Counted from the first letter of the stretch, positions 57,045-63,517 are shown. The stretch: 64,000 nt of DNA from Trissonchulus latispiculum (GCA_030248195.1 JASAND010022249.1:39925-103924); one strand, 5' to 3'. Made by a program: numbers and translations. The notes: a model not told the origin generated them from the sequence alone.

Positions 57045-57239
57045 CTTTTTTGTGCTGTTTCAGGAGGTCGATCTCAAATCCCATCGGGCCTTCCGCCGGA
57101 GTACAGCTCTGGCTTCGTTGGCTGTATCCGGGATGTGAATCTGGACAACAGAGAACTGAACCTGGTGACCCACAGACTATCACTCTTACCACTGACTACT
57201 GTCAAATATTGCTCAGGAAATAATGTTGTAAACAGTTAA
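24526..57239 (+). CDS. agrn: Agrin, complete gene of 33 recognised exons
   Basis: Agrin is a secreted heparan-sulfate proteoglycan core of basement membranes and synapses; its N-terminus binds laminin and its LG domains bind dystroglycan and, in vertebrates, LRP4/MuSK. Here 33 exons join in frame (5,352 coding bases including stop, about 1,783 residues): 24526-24958, 33031-33246, 35964-36147, 36609-36664, 37544-37759, 38202-38417, 38632-38841, 39219-39313, 39466-39580, 43187-43423, 44030-44257, 45183-45344, 45674-45823, 46177-46313, 46728-46833, 47231-47350, 47621-47758, 48122-48190, 48457-48549, 48718-48922, 49772-49996, 50342-50466, 50900-51007, 51527-51664, 52389-52466, 54232-54490, 54654-54765, 54914-55072, 55433-55580, 55785-55884, 56218-56451, 56635-56738, 57064-57239. 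The domain order matches vertebrate agrin except that no SEA domain is seen. Exon starts were set by AG acceptors, GT donors and matching phase. Confidence 0.92.
24959..28040. other. First agrin intron, 5' part
   Basis: No exon is supported. The sequence is AT-rich with repeated simple motifs, including a short TATA-rich palindromic patch at 27,770-27,815. The first intron (24,959-33,030) is the largest of the gene and holds a SINE and a gypsy fragment further on. Confidence 0.45.
28045..28385 (-). mobile_element. SINE family A, copy 4 (best preserved)
   Basis: The minus strand reads GGCCCTGTGGTGTAGTGGG...GGTTCGAACCCCGGC..GGGCC, with A-box and B-box promoter motifs and pairing acceptor-like ends, followed by the family tail ('cgggcttgtcctcggtttctt'). 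The most complete member of the family here, inserted in agrin intron 1. The tail overlaps no exon. Confidence 0.85.
29353..29425 (+). repeat. 73-bp direct repeat, left copy
   Basis: Identical 73-bp sequence (GTGAGACAAATTCAGTTGAA ... AATAAACAAAC) at 29,353-29,425 and 32,081-32,153, exactly bracketing the gypsy fragment. It behaves as a very long target-site duplication, far longer than the 4-6 bp made by retroviral-type integrases. Confidence 0.9.
29426..29562 (-). repeat. 3' LTR of a Ty3/gypsy element
   Basis: On the minus strand it starts TGTTATGGGATTTG and ends TTATACAACA (137 bp). The purine-rich GAAAGAGGGAAA just upstream on that strand is the expected polypurine tract. There is no matching 5' LTR, because the element is 5'-truncated. 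Confidence 0.8.
29563..32080 (-). mobile_element. Ty3/gypsy pol fragment, 5'-truncated
   Basis: One long uninterrupted minus-strand frame (to the stop at about 29,573) encodes reverse transcriptase ([33 protein letters not shown], the active-site FLDDIVV), RNase H ([20 protein letters not shown]) and integrase (an HHCC-type zinc finger with HLG..R.....WWP, then [20 protein letters not shown]). The chromodomain-like end is replaced by a basic Pro/Gln tail. Gag, protease and the start of RT are missing at 32,080. No frameshift is seen, so the insertion is young. The element lies antisense in agrin intron 1. Confidence 0.9.
32081..32153 (+). repeat. 73-bp direct repeat, right copy
   Basis: Identical to 29,353-29,425. 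Directly after it host intron sequence resumes (AACCAAACAACC). Confidence 0.9.
32695..32847. mobile_element. Short MITE with GAGTAGAGT inverted ends
   Basis: CTCTTTCAAGAAAGGGTAAA...AGTAGAGTAGAGTTGAAATT pairs with TTATTTTAACTCTACTCTAC...TCTTTCTTGAGAAGG. The interior is about 80 bp. A similar fragment occurs at 47,380-47,420. Non-coding, in agrin intron 1. Confidence 0.7.
33031..33246 (+). CDS. agrn: Agrin exon 2: follistatin/Kazal domain 1
   Basis: Phase 1-1, 216 bp. The follistatin-type Cys pattern is [21 protein letters not shown], then the Kazal core [20 protein letters not shown] and a final C before the donor. Kazal/follistatin modules of agrin bind growth factors and carry the glycosaminoglycan-rich rod; protease inhibition is not implied. 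Confidence 0.9.
35640..35860. repeat. AATCAAA simple repeat in agrin intron
   Basis: A degenerate A-rich repeat (units like ATCAAAAATCAAA) lies upstream of exon 3. A (GTTT)n run at 35,931-35,959 sits immediately before the exon-3 acceptor and forms part of its polypyrimidine-like tract. Confidence 0.6.
35964..36664 (+). CDS. agrn: Agrin exons 3-4: Kazal domain 2 (split)
   Basis: Exon 3 (35,964-36,147) gives [36 protein letters not shown] and breaks inside the Kazal core in phase 2. Exon 4 (36,609-36,664) completes it with [18 protein letters not shown]. The junction restores a Lys codon. [14 protein letters not shown] lacks the usual DG(V/R)TY consensus (G replaced by S and T by D), so this domain is a diverged Kazal. 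Confidence 0.85.
37544..37759 (+). CDS. agrn: Agrin exon 5: Kazal domain 3
   Basis: Phase 1-1, 216 bp, after tattttgttcag. [54 protein letters not shown], then GRC. It has the ten cysteines of a follistatin module. GC-rich coding sequence stands out from the AT-rich introns. Confidence 0.92.
38202..38417 (+). CDS. agrn: Agrin exon 6: Kazal domain 4
   Basis: Phase 1-1, 216 bp, after tcattttgtag. [48 protein letters not shown], final GFCG. A canonical [11 protein letters not shown]azal core. Confidence 0.93.
38632..38841 (+). CDS. agrn: Agrin exon 7: Kazal domain 5
   Basis: Phase 1-1, 210 bp, after ctgtatatttcag. [57 protein letters not shown]. Confidence 0.92.
39219..39580 (+). CDS. agrn: Agrin exons 8-9: Kazal domain 6 (split)
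   Basis: Exon 8 (39,219-39,313) ends in phase 0 right after CQCPSNCPL; exon 9 (39,466-39,580) continues [34 protein letters not shown]. The intron falls between the EGF-like hairpin and the Kazal core. Confidence 0.9.
39889..39990 (-). pseudogene. Relic of a retrotransposon gag with CCHC zinc knuckle
   Basis: A minus-strand stretch reads [14 protein letters not shown], exactly the CX2CX4HX4C zinc knuckle of Ty1/copia or gypsy Gag, preceded by a basic KGYKGRQR segment and an in-frame stop. Only a short relic is visible, in the large agrin intron after exon 9. Confidence 0.55.
40374..41829. mobile_element. Non-autonomous hAT-like element, 1.46 kb
   Basis: The ends are CAGTGATGGAACCGGGTCA and TGACCCGGTTCCATCGCTG, an inverted repeat of the CAGNGNTGG type common in hAT elements. 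The flanks GTACGAAT and GTAGAAAT agree at 6 of 8 positions, as an aged 8-bp target duplication. The interior has no long ORF. Insertion in agrin intron 9. Confidence 0.75.
42022..42336 (-). pseudogene. Possible retrotransposon linker fragment
   Basis: A minus-strand frame of 104 codons rich in Arg/Pro/Ser ([31 protein letters not shown]). It might be the variable linker of a copia-like pol, given the nearby zinc-knuckle relic, but no catalytic motif is present. An 'acaatgtcaaaaacactacaa' segment recurs at 42,006 and 42,453, suggesting short direct repeats around it. Low confidence. Confidence 0.3.
42472..42769. mobile_element. MITE with CTGGGCCGCGTTGCAAAAG ends
   Basis: A 30-bp inverted repeat (CTGGGCCGCGTTGCAAAAGATTCTCCTAAG) closes both ends, and CTCCTAAG / CTTAGGAG units recur throughout the interior. 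Non-coding, in the agrin intron before exon 10. Confidence 0.8.
43187..43423 (+). CDS. agrn: Agrin exon 10: Kazal domain 7
   Basis: Phase 1-1, 237 bp. [57 protein letters not shown], then a short [12 protein letters not shown] tail. I chose the strong donor CCAAGAG|GTAAAT at 43,423 over an earlier GCAG|GTCAAC. Confidence 0.88.
44030..44257 (+). CDS. agrn: Agrin exon 11: Kazal domain 8
   Basis: Phase 1-1, 228 bp, after catatttccag. [52 protein letters not shown], final C before the GTAAGG donor. With exon 2 this makes eight tandem follistatin modules before the laminin-EGF pair, the vertebrate number. Confidence 0.92.
45183..45344 (+). CDS. agrn: Agrin exon 12: laminin EGF-like domain 1
   Basis: Phase 1-1, 162 bp. 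[37 protein letters not shown].., NNPGC. It has eight Cys with the laminin-EGF spacing CDRC. These domains separate the Kazal array from the last Kazal in all agrins. Confidence 0.92.
45674..45823 (+). CDS. agrn: Agrin exon 13: laminin EGF-like domain 2
   Basis: Phase 1-1, 150 bp. [37 protein letters not shown], then a Val-Asp-Val-Thr tail leading to a weaker GTATAT donor. Confidence 0.9.
45895..46085 (+). mobile_element. SINE family B, full-length copy with tRNA-like head
   Basis: The head reads GGTGTGGCGTAAGCAGTAGAGCG...GGCGGTTCGGTCCCCGCC..GGACACC, a tRNA-like cloverleaf with B-box GGTTCGGTCCC. The tail 'ggccttagtgactgcaggcaggcg' matches the ends of the SINE-B copies at 4,808 and 46,905. 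Inserted in the agrin intron before exon 14. Confidence 0.75.
46177..46833 (+). CDS. agrn: Agrin exons 14-15: Kazal domain 9 (split)
   Basis: Exon 14 (46,177-46,313, [24 protein letters not shown]) and exon 15 (46,728-46,833, [26 protein letters not shown]) join in phase 0. This is the single Kazal that follows the laminin-EGF pair in agrin. Confidence 0.88.
46905..47055 (-). mobile_element. SINE family B copy
   Basis: The minus strand carries the same sequence as 4,808-4,975, including 'aggtaaacgcgggcc' and 'agcgcccattggctc'. It lies in the intron after exon 15, about 850 bp from the full-length copy on the opposite strand. Confidence 0.7.
47231..47350 (+). CDS. agrn: Agrin exon 16: probable linker, no domain
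   Basis: Phase 1-1, 120 bp between tgtttttag and CTTCAT|GTATGC. The frame is Ser/Thr/Arg-rich ([18 protein letters not shown]), with no Cys pattern. It fills the place of the Ser/Thr-rich and SEA region of vertebrate agrin, but no SEA fold or GSIVV cleavage motif is seen. Phase fit supports it; no family match does, so it is the least certain exon. Confidence 0.55.
47621..47758 (+). CDS. agrn: Agrin exon 17: EB/EGF-like Cys module
   Basis: Phase 1-1. [29 protein letters not shown]: six Cys in an EB or EGF-like spacing. Two acceptors (47,620 or 47,623) both keep phase. Donor GTGGGC is weak. Confidence 0.65.
47918..47975. repeat. (AATAT)n microsatellite
   Basis: A pentanucleotide AATAT repeat in the agrin intron after exon 17. 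Confidence 0.9.
48122..48549 (+). CDS. agrn: Agrin exons 18-19: EGF-like domain
   Basis: Exon 18 (48,122-48,190) gives [10 protein letters not shown] and exon 19 (48,457-48,549) completes [21 protein letters not shown]. Phase 1 on both sides of the split. The EGF directly precedes LG1, as in other agrins. Confidence 0.85.
48718..50466 (+). CDS. agrn: Agrin exons 20-22: laminin G-like domain 1
   Basis: Exons 48,718-48,922, 49,772-49,996 and 50,342-50,466 join in phase 2-2. [63 protein letters not shown], and [17 protein letters not shown] are all LG landmarks. A hydrophobic beta-sandwich with a GF.GC..... closing strand. Confidence 0.88.
49047..49618. repeat. Three tandem copies of a 180-196-bp unit in the LG1 intron
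   Basis: Copies at 49,047-49,242, 49,243-49,422 and 49,423-49,618. The middle copy lacks a 16-bp piece (around GGTGGACTGACAACTAG). They are nearly identical, so the amplification is recent. Confidence 0.9.
50016..50259. repeat. Tandem duplication of a 122-bp unit
   Basis: Two nearly identical units of 122 bp (50,016-50,137 and 50,138-50,259) just after the exon-21 donor. Each contains a TTTCAG sequence that could act as a decoy acceptor. Confidence 0.85.
50527..50808. mobile_element. MITE with GGGGCCGATGTTATCAA ends
   Basis: The ends GGGGCCGATGTTATCAA and TTGATAACACAGGCCCC form an imperfect inverted repeat around about 250 bp of non-coding DNA, in the intron between LG1 and the next EGF. 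Confidence 0.65.
50900..51664 (+). CDS. agrn: Agrin exons 23-24: two EGF-like domains
   Basis: Exon 23 (50,900-51,007) gives [31 protein letters not shown]; exon 24 (51,527-51,664) gives [37 protein letters not shown]. Both are phase 1-1 and sit between LG1 and LG2 as in vertebrate agrin. Confidence 0.88.
52389..52466 (+). CDS. agrn: Agrin exon 25: Arg-rich insert before LG2
   Basis: A 78-bp exon between tatatttctgcag and GGAGCG|GTAAGA, phase 1-1, so it can be skipped without frameshift. It encodes [20 protein letters not shown] and a few more Ser/Glu residues: 12 Arg or Lys in about 26 residues. RLRR|A and KRLRRR resemble furin-type sites, and the basic patch could bind heparan sulfate. I know of no matching vertebrate segment at this position. 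Confidence 0.7.
52467..54231. other. Agrin intron between the Arg-rich exon and LG2
   Basis: No additional exon is supported in this 1.8-kb intron. It contains a G run at about 52,850-52,863 and a GC-richer patch at 53,190-53,480 without recognisable identity. Confidence 0.4.
54232..55072 (+). CDS. agrn: Agrin exons 26-28: laminin G-like domain 2
   Basis: Exons 54,232-54,490, 54,654-54,765 and 54,914-55,072. [70 protein letters not shown], then [18 protein letters not shown] and [15 protein letters not shown]. The exon 27/28 boundary (PDLGKSP | PTWDKLNL) coincides with the position of the vertebrate y (KSRK) insertion. No y microexon is evident in the 148-bp intron. Confidence 0.88.
55433..55580 (+). 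CDS. agrn: Agrin exon 29: EGF-like domain before LG3
   Basis: 148 bp, phase 0 to 1. [33 protein letters not shown]. Canonical EGF of the LG2-EGF-LG3 unit. Confidence 0.9.
55615..55722. repeat. Three tandem copies of a 37-bp unit
   Basis: Units of AGCAATTTTTATTGGAAATG plus 17 more bases start at 55,615, 55,652 and 55,689, just before exon 30. Confidence 0.9.
55785..57239 (+). CDS. agrn: Agrin exons 30-33: laminin G-like domain 3 and stop
   Basis: Exons 55,785-55,884, 56,218-56,451, 56,635-56,738, 57,064-57,239. [120 protein letters not shown]. The exon 30/31 boundary (RNRIKRR | VRGQ) falls where vertebrate z exons insert. Stop TAA at 57,237-57,239. Confidence 0.9.
56941..57044. repeat. (ATT)n microsatellite
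   Basis: About 100 bp of ATT repeats immediately before the polypyrimidine tract and acceptor of the last agrin exon. Apparent poly-Ile, poly-Leu or poly-Asn frames are artefacts. Confidence 0.95.
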
Positions 57240-58745
57240 CACGCAGTATTGTATTAATACGCTTCAATTATGACTGTGTATATAAAAAAGATCATATCTA
57301 GGAAATTCCCTCAAAATTGGTGTTTTTGTAGATTGAAACAACGCTAATTCCTCAAGCAGCACGTCACGACGTGTTGCATTGCGTGCACTAAGCAATTACA
57401 TGCTTCTTGCTACTGATTTGATGCTCTAAAACCATTTGATTGTTTCTTACACTTTATTTGGAAAATTTCTGCTGAAAGTGCAAAATTTTAATGATTGATG
57501 CCTTTTGCTGAATGACACTTTCCAACAACATATTACGCCAAAATGACTTACATTGTCAAATACATCAGCCCTGGGCTGCCCAACGTAGGGCAGCTTAAAC
57601 TTTTAGCGTTGTTGAAATCCGCAAAAATGAAGATATATAATATTGAGCAAATTTAGAGTGAATTACGAGGAAATTTACTTGATATGATCCGTGATATTTG
57701 TCTTGAATCTAAGGTTAGCCAACAGCTATCACCCATTGTCCACTGCCTATTTTGAGTTATTTTGACTTTAGTGATCTGACTTATCGTTTTGAAAGTTACA
57801 GTTTTATCCATAAATATGGGCCATGTTTGCAAGTGAAGACTAATCAGTTTTTGGCCGCTGTTAGCAATTAGAACAACGACATTTAGTTTTGAAAATTTGT
57901 CAACTTAGTTTTGTTTGACACTAGACTTTGGGGGGTGGAAAAGGTCCCCCCGGGTCTTTGTCAATACAATGAAGAATTTTAAATTAAATAACACTATCCA
58001 CATAATTAATTATACTTTGCTTTGCACAAACTATGATCCTTGACAAATTTACGCAACATATTAGGCTGGTGCCAAAACATCCCCCCAAATTGTATTTGTA
58101 CTTATCCGAGATCTTCAAGGAGTTGGCCAGTCAGGGTGGGGGGAAACCCCTTTGAATGGAGCTAACGGGTGACCACGATGCGGTGAAAGCAGCGTGGCCA
58201 CTTCTGCCCGGCAGTAGCTTTGCCTATGCCTCGGGTAATTGCTATATGCAATTATTCAGTGCCATACCGTGGACCCAGTACAAAATTTCGTATGGCACTA
58301 CCCCTCATCGCGAAAGCAACTGGGGTGTGTGGCACTAAGGGGAAAAATCGGTAATGCAGCAAGCATATTCGGTGCTCTGACAAAACCTGACTCTTGTGAG
58401 TGATTTTTTTATCGTTGTGTACAAATTCTGTATTTATCCCATATTGGTATATTGGTATTGTGCTCGCTAATGTTGTTTCCGTAGTAGTTGTTTATGTACT
58501 GATATGTTTGCTTGTTGTAAAGCCCGGTTTCTTTGATTTCTGAGTTTACTACGACGTTTGGGAAGCATAGTGTTAAGCCGTTCCTAGTGACACAAGTGAA
58601 ACACTGCTAGTGGCTAGTCTCTTTAGCTCACTTGTAATAATTCTGTGGCACAGTATCTGCATTATTTACCTTTGATTTATACGCAACAATAGGTTAACTA
58701 AGTTTACACACGAATTGCCTGAAACTTCCACAGTCAGAAAGTAGC
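57240..58745. other. Convergent intergenic region
   Basis: Both neighbours end into this 1.5-kb region: agrin from the left and the Cys-loop receptor from the right. Small hairpins are visible (CTGCCCTACGTTGGGCAG at about 57,575-57,592 on one strand; GGGGGG/CCCCCC near 57,929-57,950). The 60-codon frame at 58,156 resembles no family I know and is not supported. No polyadenylation site is called. Confidence 0.4.
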
Positions 58746-60707
58746 TTACTGATGCATGATACTCTTTAAATCAGTTCTAAAGTCATCATGAAATTGACTT
58801 TCATCAAAGAACAGAAAGTAAAGCCAGTAGCAGAGAGTGAAGGAGATGAAGGCGGCCGGAAACAGGTGAACGGAAACCACGTCAACATCCACCGGATTCA
58901 GTTCGGACTTGGGCATCCCGAGGTGCTTGAACAGGTCCTTGTGTTTCCGGGTTCTGGCCAGACGCTGCTGAGCCAGCATCTTATTCTTGGTGATGATCAG
59001 CTGTCTCAGTTTGGACAGATTCCGTTTCTGTCGCTGTAGGATGATACTGACCACTGTCAGTTGAACTAGGGACATGAAAATGAACAGGATGCATCCCAGC
59101 ATCCAATAGTCGATGCATTTGATGGACTGAGTCCGGGGGAGGTGGGTTGTGGTCTGTCCGAACTGGAAACTGAGGGCCATGAAGGCGCTCACGTCCAGGG
59201 TGATTCGGGCGGACATGGCCTTCTGTTCCAGGCAGAAGGAGACCCACGTGACCAGAACCGTGACGGCGGACGGAATGTAGCACTGGATCAGGTAGAACCC
59301 GTACTTCCGTCGAAACCGGAACTGGGCCATCAGGATGGTCCATTTTCCGGTGGGTCGCTGCTCCTCCCTGGAGTAGACCTTCCATCCTGTAAAGTCGAAG
59401 TCGGGCAACTCCACTTTGCCGATCATGGTGATGGGCGCCTCCTGGAGCCACTGGAGGGTGATCTCGGAACTACTGTAGACCATGCTCTCCAGTTGAAGGT
59501 CGCAGATCATTCGATCCAGCGGGAAGCGTACCAGTTCCATGTGGCAGGGGATGCGAACCTGAAATGCAGTAGAATACATGTATGTACATGGAATGTGTAG
59601 AATGAATGATAAACTTTAGGTTCCAAAAAATTTCAATCTGCAAGCAGGCAAAATTGTATATAGGTTGGTCACATTCATTCATTAGACTCATTAGACCCGC
59701 TGGTGAATATGTTCTGAGCAGTGGATACTGTTGTGGACGCGTTGGGATTTCCCCGCGTAGGTTCAAATCATACCCGTGCGTCAAGGTCAAATGAAGGATC
59801 TAAGCTACTGAACAAACGCTAGATGCTGTTTACTGCAAGCATGAAAAACCGTTAACCAATATATTTTTCTATTTAAGATTCCTTTTTGTACTTTAATTTT
59901 TTAAGATTCAATACATATCAGACACGGCTAAGCAGGCATTTCAGGCAATCTTGAGGAAGTGGGTCAAGCTTCCGTGGGTTGGAGGTTTCAGGTCAAGCTG
60001 TCCTCAACTATCTAGGCAGGTTTGCTTTACTTTCATATCTACGTGGAAGAATTGCTTGTTTTTAGTGTGCAAAGCGCTCCTAGACCATTAGATTACGAAC
60101 TCATTTTTACTGCAGAATTAGCACAAAGCTCATTTACCGAAGCAAGGGACTTGCACAAAAATTGTTTAATTTTAAGATCTTCAATATCAGTTTAGTCAAG
60201 TTTAAGGTCTTTTTCGAAAACTACTGCTAACAGCGATGAACAAACCTGCATTCGGTGATTAAGCCAAACCTTCCCATCCTGGTGGACAATGAGGAAGGTA
60301 TTGGTCCCGGGGGACTCGTGAGCCTTGGCAAACCTGGAATTTAGGATACAGATTTCCGGAGACCAGATCCGGTCCAGAACATCATTGTCGAGGGTGATGT
60401 TCTTTTTGCAGGTGGCATAGGATTTGAAACTGAGCCTTTTGTCGTGCCAGATTTGGGAGAAAAAGGTTTCCAATTCCATTTCCCGAGTGGCTTCTGTGAT
60501 ACTGCTGATCTGTTGAACGTGCAGCTCAACGTCCACCAAAGTGTTGTTGCTTGGCACCTCATGCTGATCATAGTATCTCAAAATCCCGTCCATCATACCC
60601 GACACATTGGACAAACATTTTGGCAGGGTTAAAACCGATCTGGGCAGCCAAAAGTAGATTAAAATCAGGAGTAGTGTTAGCCATAATGAGTGCTTAAATG
60701 ATAGCAT
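58746..60707 (-). CDS. Cys-loop ligand-gated ion channel subunit (anion-channel-like)
   Basis: Two exons, 60,707-60,246 and 59,558-58,746, join in phase 0 (ACCGAATGCAG|GTTTGT donor, ATTTCAG acceptor) into 424 residues. Signal peptide (residues 1-27), then an extracellular domain with VLDRIWSPEICILNSR and DGKVWLNHRM. The Cys-loop is C159-x13-C173 with FPLD. M1 about 241-265 (FYLIQCYIPSAVTVLV), M2 about 272-292, M3 304-326, short loop, M4 380-404. It resembles glycine/GABA/glutamate-gated chloride channels. The second loop-C disulfide of glycine receptors is absent. Ligand unknown. Start ATG 60,707. Confidence 0.9.
59690..59782 (+). pseudogene. tRNA-Ser-like pseudogene or SINE head
   Basis: The 3' half, GTTGGGATTTCCCCGCG followed by TAGGTTCAAATCATACC, matches the variable arm and T-arm of a type-II (Ser) tRNA, and the acceptor-like GACGC/GCGTC partly pairs. 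The 5' half is degraded and no anticodon can be assigned. It lies in the Cys-loop gene's intron. Confidence 0.5.
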
Positions 60708-61420
60708 TATCTTTTGATTTAGGGTTAACTGAAGTTTATGACACTCTTAAAAGCCTTTTTAACATCTGCAGAAATTTTCTGCCAAACGCAGATCAATTAA
60801 GACGCCGCTGTCGACGTAAGCAGACACTTTTGACTGACTGGAAAAAGAGGCTAACAGCAACTGAGAGTCAAAGCACCGCTGCCTTTTGATGCACTCTGAT
60901 TACGAGATGATTGATTTAGTCGACAGTTGTGGCGGGAAAAACAGCGGTCCTTATTTGCCGTAATCAGTATCAGTAATATGATAATTAAACACCATAGTCT
61001 GGTATATAAACAGACCTGGTTGCATTTCAGACACATAGTTCTATTAGAAACGTTGTTCAGCTCATCATTAGCTATCGAATGATACCCTATTTGACTATAT
61101 CTTGGAAATTTCAAAATTGACAGTTTAGACCCATACGAGATCAAAGAAGCCGACAGGACGAAAAGTTCAACCTTGAAGCATTTATACGAGATCAAAAAAG
61201 CCGACAGGACGAAAAGTTCAACCTTGAAGTATTTGCCTGCAATACAATGTTCGGCATATATTGAGAGACTTGTGTGCCAAATTTGGTCTATTCGAATTTC
61301 GAAAAGACAATGAATGAGAAATTATGTCCTGACTTGTTTTGAGGACCCATGGGGACTACAAAAAAGTGAAAATGAGCAAAATCGGAGGTGGTCGAAAAAT
61401 TGGCCAAAAGGCGACCCCTC
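60708..61420. other. Upstream region of the Cys-loop gene
   Basis: No additional exon seen. The minus strand here would hold the promoter. A duplicated 'agatcaaa.aagccgacaggacgaaaag' motif at 61,137 and 61,190 suggests a local tandem duplication of about 53 bp. Confidence 0.4.
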
Positions 61421-61429
61421 TTAAAGTGT

Positions 61430-63015
61430 TGGTATCGTTTTGTGTAAATTTGACCCTATAGGCTTTAATTCTTTATGAAAGTAGATGAAACTTTCCAAAT
61501 GTACTATTTCGGTGCTCTCGAACATTCTGGGACCAGTCCCGCATTTTTAGGTGCTAAGGTGATAAGAAATGGTGATAAGAATAGATAAGTGGTGAGAGAT
61601 AAGAGATAAGAGATAAGCGGTTTTAGGTGATAAGAAATTTTTGGTTTTTGACATTATTCTCTCAGCTCATAGTCGAGACACCAGATTGGGTGGTATGGCT
61701 GGAAAGAGGGCGCAAAAATGGACATGGCTGCACGGCGACGGCTGCACATGGCTGGAAGGCAGCTAAGATCTCAGTACCCGATATTTTTTGACCACACCCA
61801 TGCGCTATATCCTTGCCAAAAAGTAGGCCAATCGGACAAAGTTGGGGCAAGTCGATTTTAGTAGCCCCCTCCTTAACTCCAAGTAATGAATGAATAATAG
61901 TGGTTCAAAGTTGATGTCTCCAAAAGGAATCACCACCTTAAGGTGCTGGTATCGTTTTGTGCAGTGCTTTTGTGGGTATTTTTTGAAACGCCATAAGTTT
62001 CGCAATTTTGTGAGTTGGAAAGAGCTTTATACATCATTTTAAAGCTTATAATCTGTAGATTCTCATGAGAGTACGAAACTAGTAAAAATCCGCAAAAAAT
62101 AGCGAAAATTTTCTGACATACTGACATCTGACAGGCTGAGTATAGACCAAAAATTTTTGAACAGCGATTTCTCAAAACTGTGGAATCAGCCAAAATTTTT
62201 TCTCTTGCTGTCCTATAAAGGACATGTGGGCCGAGGGACATTTTTTGGATTTTGGCTTAGCAGGTATTAACGGTCAAGAAAATCCATTAAATGTGCGGTG
62301 ACACGAAATTTCGCAACTTTGCATTGAGTTTTCTCGCAACTGGAGACGTTTTAGCTCAAACGAAGAAAATGTCCCTCCGCAATAGTGCGAATTCTCATTT
62401 TACCAAAAATCATGCGAATCCATTGGGTAGTTTTTGAGAAATCGATGTTCAAAATGTAAAAGACTCGCAGTTTTGCCAAAATGGTTTTTCGACCAAATCT
62501 CTAGCTTAGAGCGACAAACTCCGGCTAGTATTCATTGATAAAATGTGCAATGAGACTGTGTATCGATTGAGTATAAATAAACCAAAATTGTCCGTACGAT
62601 TTGGCAGTAATTTACAAAAAACTGATTTCCTCAAAAATGGCCATTTTTGGACCCCAAAAATCGTTTTTTGCTTATACTGACTTAACAACTACAGATAGCT
62701 CAAAATATTAAAAGCTAAAACTGTCCATTTTTGCGCTCCTTCCAGCCATACCACCCAATCTGGTGTGTCGACTATGGGCTGAGAGAATAATGGCAAAACC
62801 AAAAATTTCTTATCACCTAAAACCACTTATCTCTCATCTCTTATCTCTCACCACATATCTATTCTTATCACCATTTCTCATCACCTTAGCACCTAAAAAT
62901 GCGGGATTCATCCCAGAATGTTAGAGAGCACCGAAATAGTACATTTGGAAAGTTTCATCTACTTTCATAAAGAATTAAAGCCTATAGGGTCAAATTTACA
63001 CAAAACGATACCAAC
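61430..63015. mobile_element. Family X inverted-repeat element with about 295-bp arms
   Basis: 61,430-61,725 is the reverse complement of 62,723-63,015, including GTTGGTATCGTTTTGTG ends, 'ctgggaccagtcccgcatttttagg' and a GATAAGAGATAAGAGATAAG block. The 1-kb centre contains a family-Y copy and a fragment ending in CACCACCTTAA, so other elements inserted inside. No transposase ORF. Confidence 0.75.
61939..62512 (+). repeat. Dispersed repeat family Y, copy 3 (nested)
   Basis: Starts TTAAGGTGCTGGTATCGTTT and matches 19,079-19,640 over most of its length. It sits inside the family-X element and is joined directly, at a shared TTAA, to another fragment ending GGAATCACCACCTTAA (61,928-61,941). Confidence 0.7.
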
Positions 63016-63019
63016 ATTT

Positions 63020-63517
63020 GGTCATGTTTTTGCAAAAACTACATTTTTTATGATAGCAGCTCACGCACGGGATAGCAGTTGGAAGATTATTGTGCCTCAG
63101 ATAATCGGCTCGACGAGACCTTCAAATCGGCACCCTCTTTAGTTTAATTTTACGGTTTGCGTAGCTCAAGAAATCGTGGATTATTTGATTTCTGCAAAAA
63201 TGACAAGTTTTCAACGCCAAAATAAGAAAATCGTCTATATCCTTACACTAAAGAAGAGCTAGAAAGTTGCATCTTAAAGCAAAAATGTAGAGCTCAACGA
63301 TATTTCTTAAATGAGTCTAGTCACAGCTATGCAGATGCTGCTCAACTGTCAGAAATTGTCAAAAACCGTCCTGAACGGAAATCTCAAGAAATTTTGAAGC
63401 GGGATTGGGCGGAGGGTGTTAGAACACCAAATGAACTTAGTTTGGAAAGTTTCATTAAATTTCATCTTGGTTTGAGCCGTCAACCAACAATATGTGCAAC
63501 GAATCACCACCTTAAGT
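63020..63517 (-). repeat. Dispersed repeat family Z, copy 2
   Basis: The minus strand starts CTTAAGGTGGTGATTCGTTG at 63,517 and aligns with 19,633-19,995 on the plus strand. It abuts the family-X element. Non-coding. Confidence 0.65.

Noticed and set aside
56905..57223. Poly-Ile, poly-Leu and poly-Asn frames
   Set aside because: They are produced by the (ATT)n microsatellite before the last agrin exon.
58156..58338. 60-codon plus-strand ORF between the agrin and channel genes
   Set aside because: It is short, has no recognisable motif, no splice partner and no conserved pattern, so it was not called.
58788..59600. Plus-strand and alternative minus-strand ORFs (for example 59,142-59,600 and 58,981-59,451)
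   Set aside because: They are shadows of the Cys-loop receptor exon, whose domain content and Cys-loop fix the true frame.
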